From: Salvator merianae
Lineage: Eukaryota; Chordata; Lepidosauria; Squamata; Teiidae
Reading direction: 5' to 3'
Length of the DNA: 64,000 bases
NCBI GenBank assembly: GCA_003586115.2
Contig: QVOM02000103.1
Location: forward strand, 8,814,567 to 8,878,566
Numbering within the stretch: position 1 is the stretch's first letter; each line of letters begins with the position of its first letter. The position numbers were made by a program, and so were the translations under genes. The notes beneath the pieces are model-generated. The model did not search any database. It was given only the letters and a program-made list of their open reading frames with translations, and had not been told where the DNA came from. Below are positions 11,514 through 22,209 of the stretch, piece by piece.

Positions 11514-11747
11514 CCAGCAAGGTTGCTGATTGTGTTTGTTTTCATTGCACTTCTTTCCTACTGATATGCAATTTATAAATTCAGTTTTTATCAGTGTTTT
11601 TTTACGAAAAGATTTTTAGAATTTTTCCAGTAGAAATTTGTCTAAATAAATGAACTCTATTTTTTCCACATTCTTGGGCATACATTTTGCCCCAAAGTGT
11701 ATCTCAATATTTTAATAATTAAAAACAAAAGATTCCAATAACTACAG

Positions 11748-12115
11748 TTAGGATGTACAAGACCCCACAGCATGGCAGTCATCCACACTATGAGGGATGG
11801 AACAGCCCCATACCGGGCTTCCAGCACTCACAGGATAGATGCTGGCCCAACCGCCATGATAGTGACTGCAGCAATGTCCAGCTGTTGCCATGGTGATCAG
11901 AAACTCAGCCACAGTCACAGCTGCAACTGCACCGCCCACTTGCAGCATTCACACCTGGAAGAGGGTGCAAATGCTGCTGATCAGGAGCAATCTAACTGCT
12001 CCTGGTCAAGCTGTGGACAATGATTTGTTGTCCACAACTAGTAGCATTCAGGAATGGCTGTAGCCACTTCTAGATGCTACAGTGGTGGGGCCATAAGAAT
12101 GCACTTACCCAGTAA
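11748..12115 (-). repeat. GC-rich DNA element, relative of the copy at 30526
   Basis: The reverse-strand text around 11850-11950 (TGCTGCAAGTGGGCGG..., GCAGTCACTATCATGG) corresponds to 30700-30800, as do the shared 'accaggag...agctgtggacaatgatttgt' phrases near 12000-12025 and 30612-30650. The right edge reads 'ggggccataagaatgcactt', like the ends of the related elements. The 83- and 66-codon frames inside are not protein-like. Confidence 0.5.
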
Positions 12116-12469
12116 ACCTTTCATCACTCGCTATGGGTAAAATGCAAACAGACCCTTAGACACTGGGACTTGGGGGGGGGGGAACTGCCCATTAAATTAG
12201 GATTCTTTCTACTGTTCCATACAGGGTAGAAAATGAGAGATGGGGAAAGAAAGAACCAAATGATAACATATCCCTGACATTCAGTGATAATGAATATCAT
12301 ATGGACTATGGCTATGATCATACTAAGGATTTTTTAAATGCCCTGAATAAAATGAGCAAATAATTCCTAGGCACACAGAAAAAAAGCCTTCCAAACATAT
12401 GTATTCATTTACTTGGCTAAAAACTTACCCAAAATGCAGCTTATTTGCTTCAACAGGCAATCCACCATG

Positions 12470-13055
12470 ACTGCAAAGGGTGCTGTTCACTGATTGGCCA
12501 CTGGGAAGGAAATCCCCGCCTCTTTGCTGAAGCAGTTTCCAACTCCATTCCTTAACTGCCAGGGTTTTTTTTGTTTGTTTGTTGTTGTTGTTTTCAATTT
12601 CAAATTAAATAATTTTGAAAAGAATGAAACTCAAGTCTCTCTCTCTCTTCACTTTGCATTTTTATATGAAGTCTATATGCTTTTTAAGTACACAGAATAG
12701 GAGTAATATTTTTAGTTTCAGGATTGTTTGATCTGCTTAATTACTGTGTTCAAAAGGAAACTCTGGCTGCTGCAAGAGTTCACTGGTGCTCCTCCATGAT
12801 TGTCTAACTGTCCGATGGGTTTCTCCTTCTATGGGTCGTATTGGCTGCCTTCCCCTAACAAGTAATTCAAGGCTGTGATTGGTGGAGGAGCTTCTTGCTC
12901 AGTAATGAGGTGACCGGAAAGCTGTTTTCTCCTGGCTGTTGAAGGGGTGAATAATTACAGGCTTGGAGGTGGGGGTAAGGTGGATTTTTTTATTTACAGT
13001 TTGCCCCCCCACCCACCCAAAGGCAACTTAAATAGCTAGTCTGAACACACGGTAT
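12470..13055 (+). repeat. partial copy of the TGTGTTCAGACTAG-ended element
   Basis: The right edge 'tagctagtctgaacacacgg' (about 13031-13050) matches the right edge of the fuller copy at 15321-16192. Both share 'ccttaactgncagggtttt' and 'gattggccact' (or its complement). The left end was not located. The block has CCAAT-type motifs ('cactgattggccactgg' near 12490; 'gtgattggtggag' near 12876). Confidence 0.5.
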
Positions 13056-13059
13056 AATG

Positions 13060-14700
13060 TTGCATATTTTGGGTTTATACATTTTTCCTCAGTTGTCCTG
13101 ATCAGGTTTCTGCCTGCTAAACAAATCTTATAAAACAAAACAAACTGCAAATCAGGGCAAGGCATGTGCTCTTCCAATAACTTCTCTCACATATATATGT
13201 TATAAGTTTCCATGTCCAGCTAAAGTCCACTCCTAATGCTGCTGTGATTGATCCCAAGGGGCAGATTTTGGGCCAAAATCAATAAACTCTGAAGAACTAT
13301 CTGGTCTGTCATCTTGAAATCCCTTTTGCGTGAACATGAGTGTTATTCACTCTAGGCTCAGCTATCTTCCTACCATGTGACAAATGGAAAATGAGGATGC
13401 TTGCACAACCAGGCAAGACTGGAAGTCATGGCTGACTATGTGACAAACTGACAGCAGTTCCAATGAAAATCCTTGGCTAATTATTATAATTTATTTTGTT
13501 CACTTACATGCTTCCCTTCAACCTAGAAAGGCTCATAATATGTAATCATAGACAAGTTGCTGCCCTCAGACTTATAATCTAAAGAAGCCAGAACACACAC
13601 AAAAAAGAGGACTGGTATGGAACAGGTGGGTGAGAGTTTAACAGCAGGTGTTGCAGATAGTTGCTAGTTGAACCAGACACCAGTCCAGAACACACTCAGA
13701 AGCAGCATCCACAAGTAATAGCCCCTCAAGTTCATCTGGCAGGAATTGTTTCAGCACCAGACATTAAACCCTGGAAAGGTCTGTCTGGGAAACTATGGGC
13801 CTTTCTTCTGCAGCACAACTTCTGAAAACAACTTCAGGAGGAAAAGCAAGATAGATTCTTATCTGTAGTAGATGTCAAGGTCTTCAACACTCCCAACACA
13901 TTTCTGAGCTGAAAGTAGAAAGTGAGGTAGTTGGCGGAATCCATCTCTTTGTGGGGCTGATGCAGTAGCTCTGCTTCCCCCTGTCTAGCTATTGCAGCTA
14001 GCTGGGATGGCTGCCTCCTGGTGACAGTAGAAGAAGGACTTGATGGACTCAGTCTTTCAACAGTGGTGGTAAATTGGCCCTGCTTCTCTTCTGTCCTACT
14101 TCTCTAGTTAGCTGGGGTGACCACTTTTAACTAAATGATGCTGCAATTCAATAAAAGCTATGAAGTTACAGTAACAGCACAATCCGGGGAAGATAACGCA
14201 ATTAATTGACTTTTGCTTTAACTTTCACTTTTTATAACCTACTTGTCTGCCTGATCGTTTAACTCAACTTTTTACAACATTGTCCTTTACACTTATATAC
14301 TGCATTAGACTTTAAAGACTGCCGAATGCAGTCAGTGAATGGTGGTTGATGTTTGACTTATAGTAGCCCAAAGCAAATCTGTGCAAGCATAAAAACTTCA
14401 TGAAGTATGCACTTATTTAAAATTTATGTTGAGAGAGAAAATTAAACTAAGCTAAAATGAATCTGAAAAGTATAAGAAACACTATTACTAAACACTATTA
14501 CAATCAACCCAAGGCAAATAGTTATTTGAATGAGCCAAATATTACAACCAGTCCTTCCAAATACAGGATTTTGAAATCATTTCAGTCTCTAAATCAAGCT
14601 CTTCTTCAATAGTGAAGGTGAAGGAAAGATCTAGTGCAAGGGAGGAGAAATGACAACTTGAACAGTAGACTGAGGTGATACTCTGAATGAATCTTCATTT
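13060..14700. other. stretch without a recognisable gene
   Basis: No transposon terminus, RNA gene or protein-like frame was recognised. The sequence is AT-rich with low-complexity patches. Confidence 0.5.
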
Positions 14701-14732
14701 AGTAAGACAGTTTCAGATGATAAGTTACAGAG

Positions 14733-14939
14733 TTATTCCGTTCCAAGATTTGAAAGAGCCAACAAAATAGTTGTCCAGTTTCTTGGACAGCATGAATGAA
14801 TACAAGTAGGTTGCAAGTAAGTGTACATCCTGCTCCACTGAGAGGGCTTCACCCTATTGACATAAGTGACTAGCTCATCCTTGGCAGCTTCTAGCATATC
14901 AGTCAGGTGTTGCCAGGATACTTTGAACTGAGCCACCAC
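14733..14939 (-). other. unassigned 68-codon frame with protein-like composition
   Basis: The frame has a balanced amino-acid mix: residues such as LEAAKDELVTYVNRVKP and a Cys/Trp-containing stretch CIHSCCPRNWTTILLALS end at a stop after NLGTE. It reads like the C-terminal end of a protein. No splice acceptor, poly(A) tract or homologue was recognised, so retrocopy fragment, transposon fragment and chance frame all remain possible. Confidence 0.25.
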
Positions 14940-14999
14940 CTTTGAATCTGTTCACAATTTGTTGCTAATGAATGTCTCGCTGCTTACTAGCAAAGCATG

Positions 15000-15150
15000 T
15001 CCACACTCTGTCCCGGCATTTGGGAGCATCTGCAGGTGCTCCTGAACACTACTAGCTGTGGTCAGCTAAATCATTGCCCACAACTTGACCAGGAGCAGCT
15101 GGACTGCTCCTGGTTAGCAGTGTTCGTGCCTGCTTCTGGCATTTGGTAAA
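15000..15150 (+). repeat. short fragment of the 30526-type DNA element
   Basis: The phrase 'gctcctgaacactactagc' followed by a 'ctaaatcattgcccacaactt' segment matches 30590-30640 ('gctcctaaacactactagca', 'ctaaatcattgtccacagct'). It is an internal fragment without ends. Confidence 0.5.
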
Positions 15151-15320
15151 TGAGGTCAGAGAGCCATCCAAAATGGAAAGGGTAGTTATAATGGCAATTT
15201 CAATTACCCTCATATATACTCATGAGAAAGAGGTAAGATTCCTAGATACGCTACATAATTGTTCCTTAGAGGAGATGGCTGTGGATCCAACCAAGGGAAA
15301 GGAGATCCTCTACTTCATCT

Positions 15321-16192
15321 CAGGATGTGATCAGATGGGATATTTTGGTCGGCTTCCGGTCACACAGAAACTGCAGTGTTCAGAAAGCTCATTGGGAAAG
15401 TCGCCTCTGCGCCTCACCGAGGCTGCCTGGGTCGGCTCTTCTATATTCGGCTTTTCTGTGCTTTCAGGTCGCCTTGGGAAGCACCTCAGCCAATCAGAGC
15501 CTTGCAGGAACCCATGAAACAATAGCACAAGAAGGGAGGGGGCAAGCGAACTCTTGCCAGCATGGGAAACTTTTCAAACTCCCTGCCTTCTGTACATGAT
15601 AAAAGACTTAAGTAGCGTGGGAGAAAGCCCCTTGCTACTAAAGTCCAATGTGCTTTTTTAATTACAGAAGGCAAGGGGGTTTAAAGTTTCCCCACACTGG
15701 CAAAATCTCTCCCTCCCCTTTTCTCCTGTGCCCGCAAATCTCTCCCTCCGCTCTTAGTTAAAAGCTCCAGTTCAACTGAGACATCCACTTCCTGCCTCTC
15801 TGCAGAAGCAGGTTCCATTCAAGTCCTTAACTGACAGGGTTTTCCCCTTTGCAAAGGAAACGTCTCCCTCTCTGCCCTCTGCTGTGCCTCACTGCCCTCT
15901 ACTCCGATTCCCTGAGGCTTCGGTCAATGGGGTGAATGGGAGAAAAAGGGAAAGGTGAACCGGAGAATACCCTGGCAGTTAAGGAGTTAACGACTTGGGG
16001 AACTTCTGTAGCAGAGAGTCGGGGCGTGGCCAATCAGTGGGCGGCTCCCTTTGCAGGCTGTGATGTTAGATCAGTGAATCGCCTCGTCGGTAAGTGTGTG
16101 TGGAAGGTTTTTTCCTGTGCACCCAGGAATTATCCGCTCCTTTTATGCAGACAATTTAAAAAATCGCTAGTCTGAACACAGCCTATAGTGTA
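15321..16192. mobile_element. non-autonomous DNA transposon with promoter-like motifs
   Basis: The left end reads 'gatgtgatcagatgggatat' and the reverse complement of the right end reads 'gctgtgttcagactagcgat'. These form an imperfect terminal repeat of about 25 nt. The interior is GC-rich with CCAAT-type sites ('cagccaatcagagcc' near 15487, 'gtggccaatcagtgggcgg' near 16026) next to GC-box-like 'ggggcgtggc'. The frames inside (124 and 90 codons, plus antisense shadows) are not protein-like. The target duplication is unresolved. It is followed directly by CR1 sequence. Confidence 0.55.
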
Positions 16193-16194
16193 AG

Positions 16195-17150
16195 TAATGC
16201 CCAAGATCTGGTACAAGATGTCACTATGATTGATACAGTAGGGAACAGTGACCACAATAACATTCAATATAAATATAGACAGTAAGTTGCCAATGATATC
16301 TATTATAGTGACCTTAAACGTTCACAAAGGAAACTTCCTAAAAATACGGAAACAAGGAAAAAAAGTGAAAGGAAAAGTTAGAAGAGTCCAATTACTCCAA
16401 AATGCATCCAGCCTATTTACAAATATAATAATAATAATAGCTCAATTAGGATACATATCTAGACGAAGAAAGGGCACTTACAAGTCCAAGAGGTTACCAG
16501 TGAGGTTTACAAGTGCAGTATGGGAAGTCATTAGAAACAATAAAGACTCCTTTAAAAAATGGAAGCCCTGCCTAAATGAACAAAACAGGAAGGGTCACAA
16601 ATTCTGGCAGAAAAAATACTAGGCTTAGTAATCAGGAATGCTAAAAAAGATTTTGAGGAGTACCTTGCTAAAACATCAAAAGGAATAATAAGAACTTCTT
16701 TAAGTATATCAAAGGTAGAAATCTTGTCAGGAAAACAGTTGGACTATCAGATAACAAGGGACAAAAACAGAAAGTTGAAAGGGACATGGATATTGCAGAG
16801 AGATTAAATGAATTCTTCGCCTCTGTTTTCACTGAGAAAGTCAGGGAGCATATACATCTAGCTGAGTCTATATTTTCAGGAAGGAAGGAAGGAAGAATTA
16901 AAATGGATAGAGATAACCAAAAATAAAGTCTTCACATGGCTGTATAACCTGAATGCTAACAATTCCCTGGAACCAAACAGCATTCATCCTAGAGTTCTTT
17001 TAAAAAATCTAACGTGAAATTGCTGAACTTCTAGCAGAACTTCCCTTGAAGGTTGCACTAATTTTCCAAAAAAAACCCCAGAATCCAGGAAATATAACAA
17101 CAAAAAAATCAAATGGAACTGATGGAGAAATCTGGTTTTAAGACTGAAAA
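16195..17150 (+). mobile_element. CR1-type LINE fragment, 5'-truncated and frameshifted
   Basis: Translation across frames gives CR1-type landmarks in order. The end of an endonuclease domain lies near 16230-16260 (NSDHN). The linker phrase RLNEFFASVFTEK lies near 16803-16840. A degenerate 'PxxIHPRVL' motif lies near 16970-17000, where CR1 proteins usually read GPDGIHPRVL. A piece near 17050-17090 recalls the start of the reverse transcriptase. CR1 elements are retrotransposons that copy through an RNA intermediate. Here the RT catalytic core and 3' end are absent, and several frameshifts and stops interrupt the piece. Confidence 0.6.
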
Positions 17151-17231
17151 AAAAGTAAAATATTTGTGTATTCCTATGGCAATATGAATTGTATGTTGTT
17201 TTAAAACACAAACCACAAAAAGAAAAGGCTT

Positions 17232-18434
17232 CAAGGCCACAGTCCGACATCGTAAATTTAATCCGTATCAGAAGAGTACAAGGACTGAATTCGTCTTCTG
17301 ATCATTCCCACAGTTACAGTTTAACACGGACTCAATTAGTACTTGCTCGTTCCCACACTGATATTTCCCGTGCTTGGCATGGAGAAACAGTACATTTTCT
17401 GCCTCCACCCCTCATCAAATTCTCCTTCCTGTGCAGTCAGTGATTGGCTGCAGTCCCAACGTTCAAATCTTGACATCATAGGAGCGGGAAAGTCAAGCTC
17501 CGCTCTCCGTATGTCCCCGCTGCTGCCTCAGAACATGGATTCACTTGGCAGCGTTACTAGTCGTTCGCCATTTGCTCCTTCTCCCCACTACAGCCTCTAT
17601 CTACACAAGCAGAACTTTAAAACTATGTGTACCGCACAATTAAGCTTTTTAAAGGGCTGATGGCGGATTTCTGCTCCCTTGCAAATGCACTTTTGCGCAA
17701 TTGTGCAATTTAAAAGTAGCGCAAAAGCAGGGAGAGGTCCGTGACGAAGGGGAAACGTGGGGAGGGAATTTGGGGGGGCTCTATTATCTTGATAGTGCAG
17801 TTCATTACCAGCAAATGGACTCTGCCTCACCTCCCCCCGAGACATCTGCAGCGGCATGTGTCCCCGCTGTGTAGCTGTGCGCTGCCAATGGCAAAACTCA
17901 TCTTGAGTGGGTTCTTTGTTGGGGCAAGAGGACTGCAACCCCAAACAGGCGCAGTTTATTTTTTGGTTTAAAGAGCAGACGGAACTGGAGGAAGCCTTTA
18001 ATTTCTTCCTGGCAGTGTCAAATGGGGGATAAAGAAAGAGAAAGGACCACAGCTTAGCGAAGTAAAAAGGAGGACAGTTACTTTTCCCCTGGCAGTGACA
18101 GAAGGGGGGATAATGGAGGCAGAGGAAACTACTGCGCTTCCTGCCCACCCACAAAGTCTGTCATTGGACAACACAAAATGGGGATCCCTCCCTCTGCACG
18201 CCCCCCCAAAAGTACGGTCCCTCCCAAATAGTCTCTTTCCCCATTCTCACATTGCACAGTAAAGCGCGCTAGCGATCTGGAATGGCTTGAGAACTCATTA
18301 AATCCGAATACAAAGTAGTCCGGATTTCACCAATTTAGTCAAGAAAAACTACGGAATAGCAAGATCATGTCGGGCCAGCGGGAACTGAAGACGGCCTGTA
18401 AACTGATTAAATGCCGTGTCGGAACGCGGCCCAA
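17232..18434. mobile_element. 1.2-kb non-autonomous DNA transposon, copy A
   Basis: The left end 'aaggccacagtccgacat' (17233) and the reverse complement of the right end, 'ttgggccgcgttccgacac' (to 18434), form terminal repeats of about 30 nt that both run into 'tttaatc'. The interior from about 17505 to 18430 is repeated at 42826-43750 (copy B). The element retains many CpG sites and a CCAAT-type motif ('gtgattggctgcag' near 17439). A 185-codon frame on the minus strand (17597-18154) is open, but antisense frames are also open and no domain is visible. No target duplication was found. Confidence 0.65.
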
Positions 18435-18710
18435 GAGTTTTTGGAGAAGGAGCTGGGGAAGAAGGAAACCACCAACAGGAAGTCATAAGAAGCCCAAAGA
18501 AGCTCCTTTGAACAATACACAAAACCAAAAGCTGATGCAGCTGTCTTCGCTGCTAAAAGATTAAATACCTGATCCCCCCAAAAGCCTCTTTTCAACCCAG
18601 AACGTTCCTCCTGTGCTCAAACGGGGGCAACTGCCCTCACACACTTTTTAAAAAAAAATTATACAGGTCTAGACCACTGGCATACTAAAACACCAAAGTA
18701 AACAAAACCA

Positions 18711-19189
18711 AGGGCGTATTCGCACTTTGCACTAGCAAGTGTCTAAAACGCTTGTTAGCAAAGTGCTTCTGCACTTCACAGAGGCCCTCATGACCAGGAG
18801 CAGCAAATCGCTGTTCCCAATCATGACTAACTGTGGAGCGCAAATTAGTGCTTCACAGTTTTATTGGACGCTGATAGCACTTGGTAAAGTGCATTCACGC
18901 TTGTTTCTGTGTGTGAATGCACAGCCCCACTGCACCACACTTGGCAACTACGCATGCCTGTACACTGCATAGCATTGTCAGTCGCTATGGCAGCAACTGG
19001 ATGCTTCCCAGCCACTGCCATGGTAAAGATTGAGTGAGGATACCAGCATTCACACCACAAATGCTGGTATACTGCTGATGGTAAGGACTACTGCCACATA
19101 ATCTAGACAGTGTCCATGCTGCGTCGTCAATATCAGCTTGGAATGTTCACAGTTTAACATTCCACAGTGGTAAGTGCAAGAATGCCCCA
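18711..19189. mobile_element. short non-autonomous DNA element with GGGC...GCACTT ends
   Basis: The left end reads 'gggcgtattcgcactttgc' at 18712. The right end, 'gtaagtgcaagaatgcccc', is its imperfect inverse at 19188. The interior carries 'gccactgccatggtaaagat' text shared with the elements at 11748 and 56651. No transposase is present. The 8-bp flanks do not match by eye. Confidence 0.55.
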
Positions 19190-19539
19190 AGAGCTGCAAG
19201 AGCCAATAACTTAACCCACCCACCCTTACCAATCACATAACCAAGAAGCAAAGCAAACTAAAGTAGCAGCCAAAATAAGCAGTTAAGATAGTCTAGCAGA
19301 AGCAAGGCAGAGAGGGCAGACCAGAGCAAAACCCTAAACTATCACTTCCTCTCCCACAACCAAATCAGTAAACAACAAAAAAAGCAGGTAAAGCAACTAA
19401 AACTGTTTTAGAAGTAGTGGTTCCATCAAAAACCTGTCTAATGACACAGTAGCTTAAAAAAAAAAAAAAAATAGTGCTCCCCTGCAAAAGAATATATATT
19501 GAAAAAGAGAGAGAGAGGAATAACTACTACGCCACCACA

Positions 19540-20035
19540 CTACCCAACTCGCCCTTGGGCACACTGGTTGACAACTTCTAGATTATTTCTTCCATCTTCT
19601 TTCACTTTCATTTTAGCTGGACCAAAGAGTTAGTTTTGTTATTTCTTCTCTCAGTTCTTCTGGTGCTTGGGATCTCGTTGACAAATACGATAAATCTTTC
19701 CATTTTTCCTCTGTTTTAGAAAGCAATTTCATACCTTGAATTTAAATCTTATTTCTCACATTTTTATCAAATCTATATTGTTCCATTAGATGCCTACACC
19801 AGTTATCGAATGATCATTTATTATTTTCCCTTATTTGAGCAAATAAATACTGTTTGTCCTCCCTTATTTTCCATGATGTCACATCAAAAACAAAACAAAA
19901 CCCTAGTTCAGGTGATAAATTCAAATTTATATTTAAAATTCCATTCATTTTATTTTGTATATCTCTCCAAAACAGTTTTATAATATCATGTTCCCACCAA
20001 AGGTGCCTCTCTGTCCACACACATGCCATTATTGC
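19540..20035 (-). mobile_element. L1 ORF2 3'-end fragment, antisense
   Basis: On the minus strand the frame at 19814-20029 reads through a segment with HLWWEHDIIKLFWRDI, the L1 ORF2 C-terminal pattern of a His-containing knuckle followed by 'FW..I'. Degenerate C-terminal sequence continues to about 19560 with stops. It is truncated at about 20035, where L2 sequence of the opposite orientation begins. The reverse transcriptase core is absent. Confidence 0.6.
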
Positions 20036-20039
20036 GGTG

Positions 20040-20861
20040 ACATCGTAGGTATCATATATGCTAACTGTGATGGTGTTCTATACCATCTAAAGAATATCTT
20101 AAGGACCGTTTCCTGTACCCTATTATTCTTTCTAGTGACACAGTATCAACCAAAACCTTGGCTTCATGCAGAGCTGCGTGCAGAACGATCTATGGTTCCT
20201 TCTTTGGAAAGACAATGGAAATACAATTCATCAGAAGAACTGCTTCAACACCTGAAGGCAGCCTGCAGGACGTATTATTCCCATGTTGATGCATTTCATC
20301 AATATTACTTCCAGGAGTAGATTTCTATGTAAGCTCAGATGTCTCATCAATTATTTGCCACTTTTAACATCTTATTAAGCCCAGGTGTTGACTTTGGTAA
20401 AGGCCCCTTAGCCCAGGACCTCTCAGCAAATGACTTGGCCTCCTTTTTTGATCAAAAGGTGACTTCCACTGTTGATTCATTTTAAGTAGATGGATTTTTA
20501 CCTCCGCTAGCCAACTTGACACAGCTTTTGGCCCAGATTATGTCTTTACCAACAGAGCCAGTTACAGAGGTAGTCATGGATCAAATTATATTGCCATTTC
20601 CTCCTACATCTTGTCCTACTGATCCTTTCCACCCTTTTATTTACAGCACCCTTCTTCCTTTATTTCTGCATTTTATAACTCACTTATTGAACTGTTCTTT
20701 TTCAAAGGATATTTTCCCAGGCTGCTTTAAGCACGCTGTTTTGCGCCCCTTACTAAAGTCTTCATTAGACCCTTCACTTAGTTAATTATTGTCCTGTCTT
20801 ATTTCTTCCATTTCTTTCAAAAGTCTTAGAGAGAGCGGCTCTTTCCCAACTGATACCTTTT
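20040..20861 (+). mobile_element. L2-clade LINE, 5' segment, interrupted by a retrocopy
   Basis: Reading on the plus strand, the linker between endonuclease and reverse transcriptase is visible at about 20150-20320 (PWLHAELRAERS, LERQWKYNSSEEL). The segment typical of L2 'PLLKxxSLDP' follows near 20750-20785. Frames are broken by stops and shifts. The sequence stops at 20861 inside the 'LxxxLxPF' region and resumes at 22210-22226 after the YIF1B insertion, which duplicated 17 bp of it. Confidence 0.75.
20845..20861. repeat. target-site duplication, left copy
   Basis: CCCAACTGATACCTTTT at 20845-20861 is repeated exactly at 22210-22226. The duplication brackets the YIF1B retrocopy. In retrocopy orientation the site starts AAAAGG, which fits cleavage by an L1-type endonuclease at a T-rich strand. 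Confidence 0.92.
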
Positions 20862-21298
20862 TTTTTTTCCCCCAGGGGGTTTTAAGCCTTTTATTTTGTT
20901 GTTGCACACACAGCCCAGGCAGCTGCAAAATCCAGCAGAGGAGCAAACCACTTTTAGGGCTAGAATGGGGTAGGGGAGGCACCCTCTATCCAATCCTCTG
21001 TGGAAAACACTATGAGGTTCACAAACAGCAACCCAAAGTAAAGCGGCCTCTGGGCTCAGAGAAACAGACAGGTGCACGACTCGGAACACTCCGGAAGTGG
21101 ACACAAAGAGCAGCTTGGGCAGAGGGAAGGGGGCCGCCCACCCACAGCAGGGAAGAGTGCTGGAGCTGAGCACAGTCTCCCTCTGCCAACCACTGCCCCT
21201 CCTCCACAACTGTCCCCACTGGGTGCGCTCCAGACTGTCTGAACATCTGGGTCTCCTCAGGAGAAGGAAAGGTCAGTCTTGACTCTGCAGAGCCATTG
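20862..21298 (-). other. 3' untranslated region and poly(A) tract of the YIF1B retrocopy
   Basis: On the minus strand this follows the ancestral stop codon at 21299-21301. It ends in a T run (plus strand, 20858-20868), the poly(A) tail. At least seven of its bases lie outside the target duplication. The short tail suggests either some age or tail shortening. Overlapping frames of 60-127 codons here are shadows. Confidence 0.8.
20890..20895 (-). terminator. polyadenylation signal AATAAA of the retrocopy
   Basis: Minus-strand AATAAA lies about 21 nt upstream of the poly(A) tract, the normal spacing for cleavage and polyadenylation in the parent mRNA. Confidence 0.85.
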
Positions 21299-22160
21299 TC
21301 AGTAGACCAGGTGGAAGGTGAGCCAGTACATCAGGAGGGGCTGCAGACCAGCCACGGCCACAGTCAGGTACATGCGCAGCTGGTTTCTGGCACTCCGCCC
21401 CAGTGGCCCTTCTGCAGCTGCCTTGGCTAGGATCTTGAGGCGCAGGGTCCAGATCTGCTGGATCTTGCTGTCGCCTCAGCCCAGGTCTTACCATGAAGAC
21501 AAAGATTGCAACACAGCACCAGCTGAGCAGCAGGTAGTAGCCTGTCTTCCCAAATAGCAGCCCCGCCAAGAGACCAACAATTATCCCAACATACTTGTAC
21601 CCCAAAAAGGTGACCAAGTCAACCGCTGATAAGTCTGCGTTCACTGTCACCAGGTAAAGGCTGAGCAGGACAATCAGCACCTCCACAATAAGCCACGCCA
21701 GGGCTGAGCTTGCCTGCAAGCCGAGCAGGTCGGGCGAAAACCTATTCTGCGTCCCCAGAGCCAGCCCTGCGACCAAAACGTAGGTAATAAACGCCATCAC
21801 TGGAATGTAGAGGTCCGGGGTGTTGATGTCGAAGCGGGGCGCCATCGGACTGTCCTGTTGGAACCGCACCTGCCAGTCCTGGTGCAAGAAGGGGAAGAGG
21901 AGCAGCACCAACTTCTTGCCCACGTAGACCATGTCCACCGCGAAGTAGTACTTCAGCCTGGTCACCGGCACGAAGCAATCAATGCTGCGGCCCACGATCT
22001 CCTTGCCCTGACTGGCCAAGCTGCTCCCGTAGGCGGCAGCCAAACTAGAGACGGGATCGGCCAGGAGGGCGGCAGGGACAGAGGGGGAGCTGGTGTCCTC
22101 GAAGAGCCAGGGCGACTCACTCGGCGGGGGCGAGGAGGCCGGACGGCACTTGGCGGGCAT
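21299..22160 (-). pseudogene. YIF1B: processed retrocopy of YIF1B (Yip1-interacting factor B)
   Basis: YIF1B is a multi-pass membrane protein of the ER-Golgi intermediate compartment and Golgi. It takes part in early secretory trafficking and, in neurons, in delivery of the 5-HT1A receptor. The minus-strand frame from the Met codon at 22158-22160 carries family hallmarks in order: [77 protein letters not shown], then helices [33 protein letters not shown] and [15 protein letters not shown]. It matches YIF1B better than YIF1A at [25 protein letters not shown] and [10 protein letters not shown]. After VFM a 37-nt insert (21455-21491) shifts the frame; the normal C-terminus ([14 protein letters not shown]...YWLTFHLV) continues in another frame to a stop at 21299-21301. 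There are no other stops. Introns are missing apart from the insert, and a poly(A) tract and target duplications flank the copy. The open frame runs on to 21273 with an altered tail. It is called a pseudogene because the last membrane helix is lost in frame. Confidence 0.93.
21455..21491 (-). other. 37-nt GT...AG insert in the retrocopy
   Basis: Read on the minus strand, the insert begins GTAAGACC directly after the ATG of VFM and ends GATCCAGCAG directly before ATC TGG ACC CTG. It has a strong 5' splice-site start and a CAG end. The ancestral reading frame over 22160-21299 is 862 nt; less 37 it is 825 nt, exactly 275 codons including the stop. The insert therefore explains the single frame break. 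It may be a retained very short intron, or the remains of a longer one. Confidence 0.75.
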
Positions 22161-22209
22161 GTGCCCGACTGCGCCTTCACCGCCGGCCGCGCCAACGTTC
22201 TCCAGTCCC
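22161..22209 (-). other. 5' leader of the YIF1B retrocopy
   Basis: About 49 nt of GC- and CpG-rich sequence separates the Met codon at 22160 from the right target duplication. This suggests a nearly full-length mRNA was copied. The open frame also continues upstream through the duplication into L2 sequence (to 22259), which is accidental. Confidence 0.7.

Noticed and set aside
16193..16250. An rRNA- or SINE-type promoter between the 15321 element and CR1
   Set aside because: The text is a simple junction of an element end with CR1 coding sequence; no A/B box pair is seen.
20826..21282. Overlapping 60-127-codon frames next to the YIF1B copy
   Set aside because: They cover the 3' untranslated region of the retrocopy and its antisense; no domain is visible.
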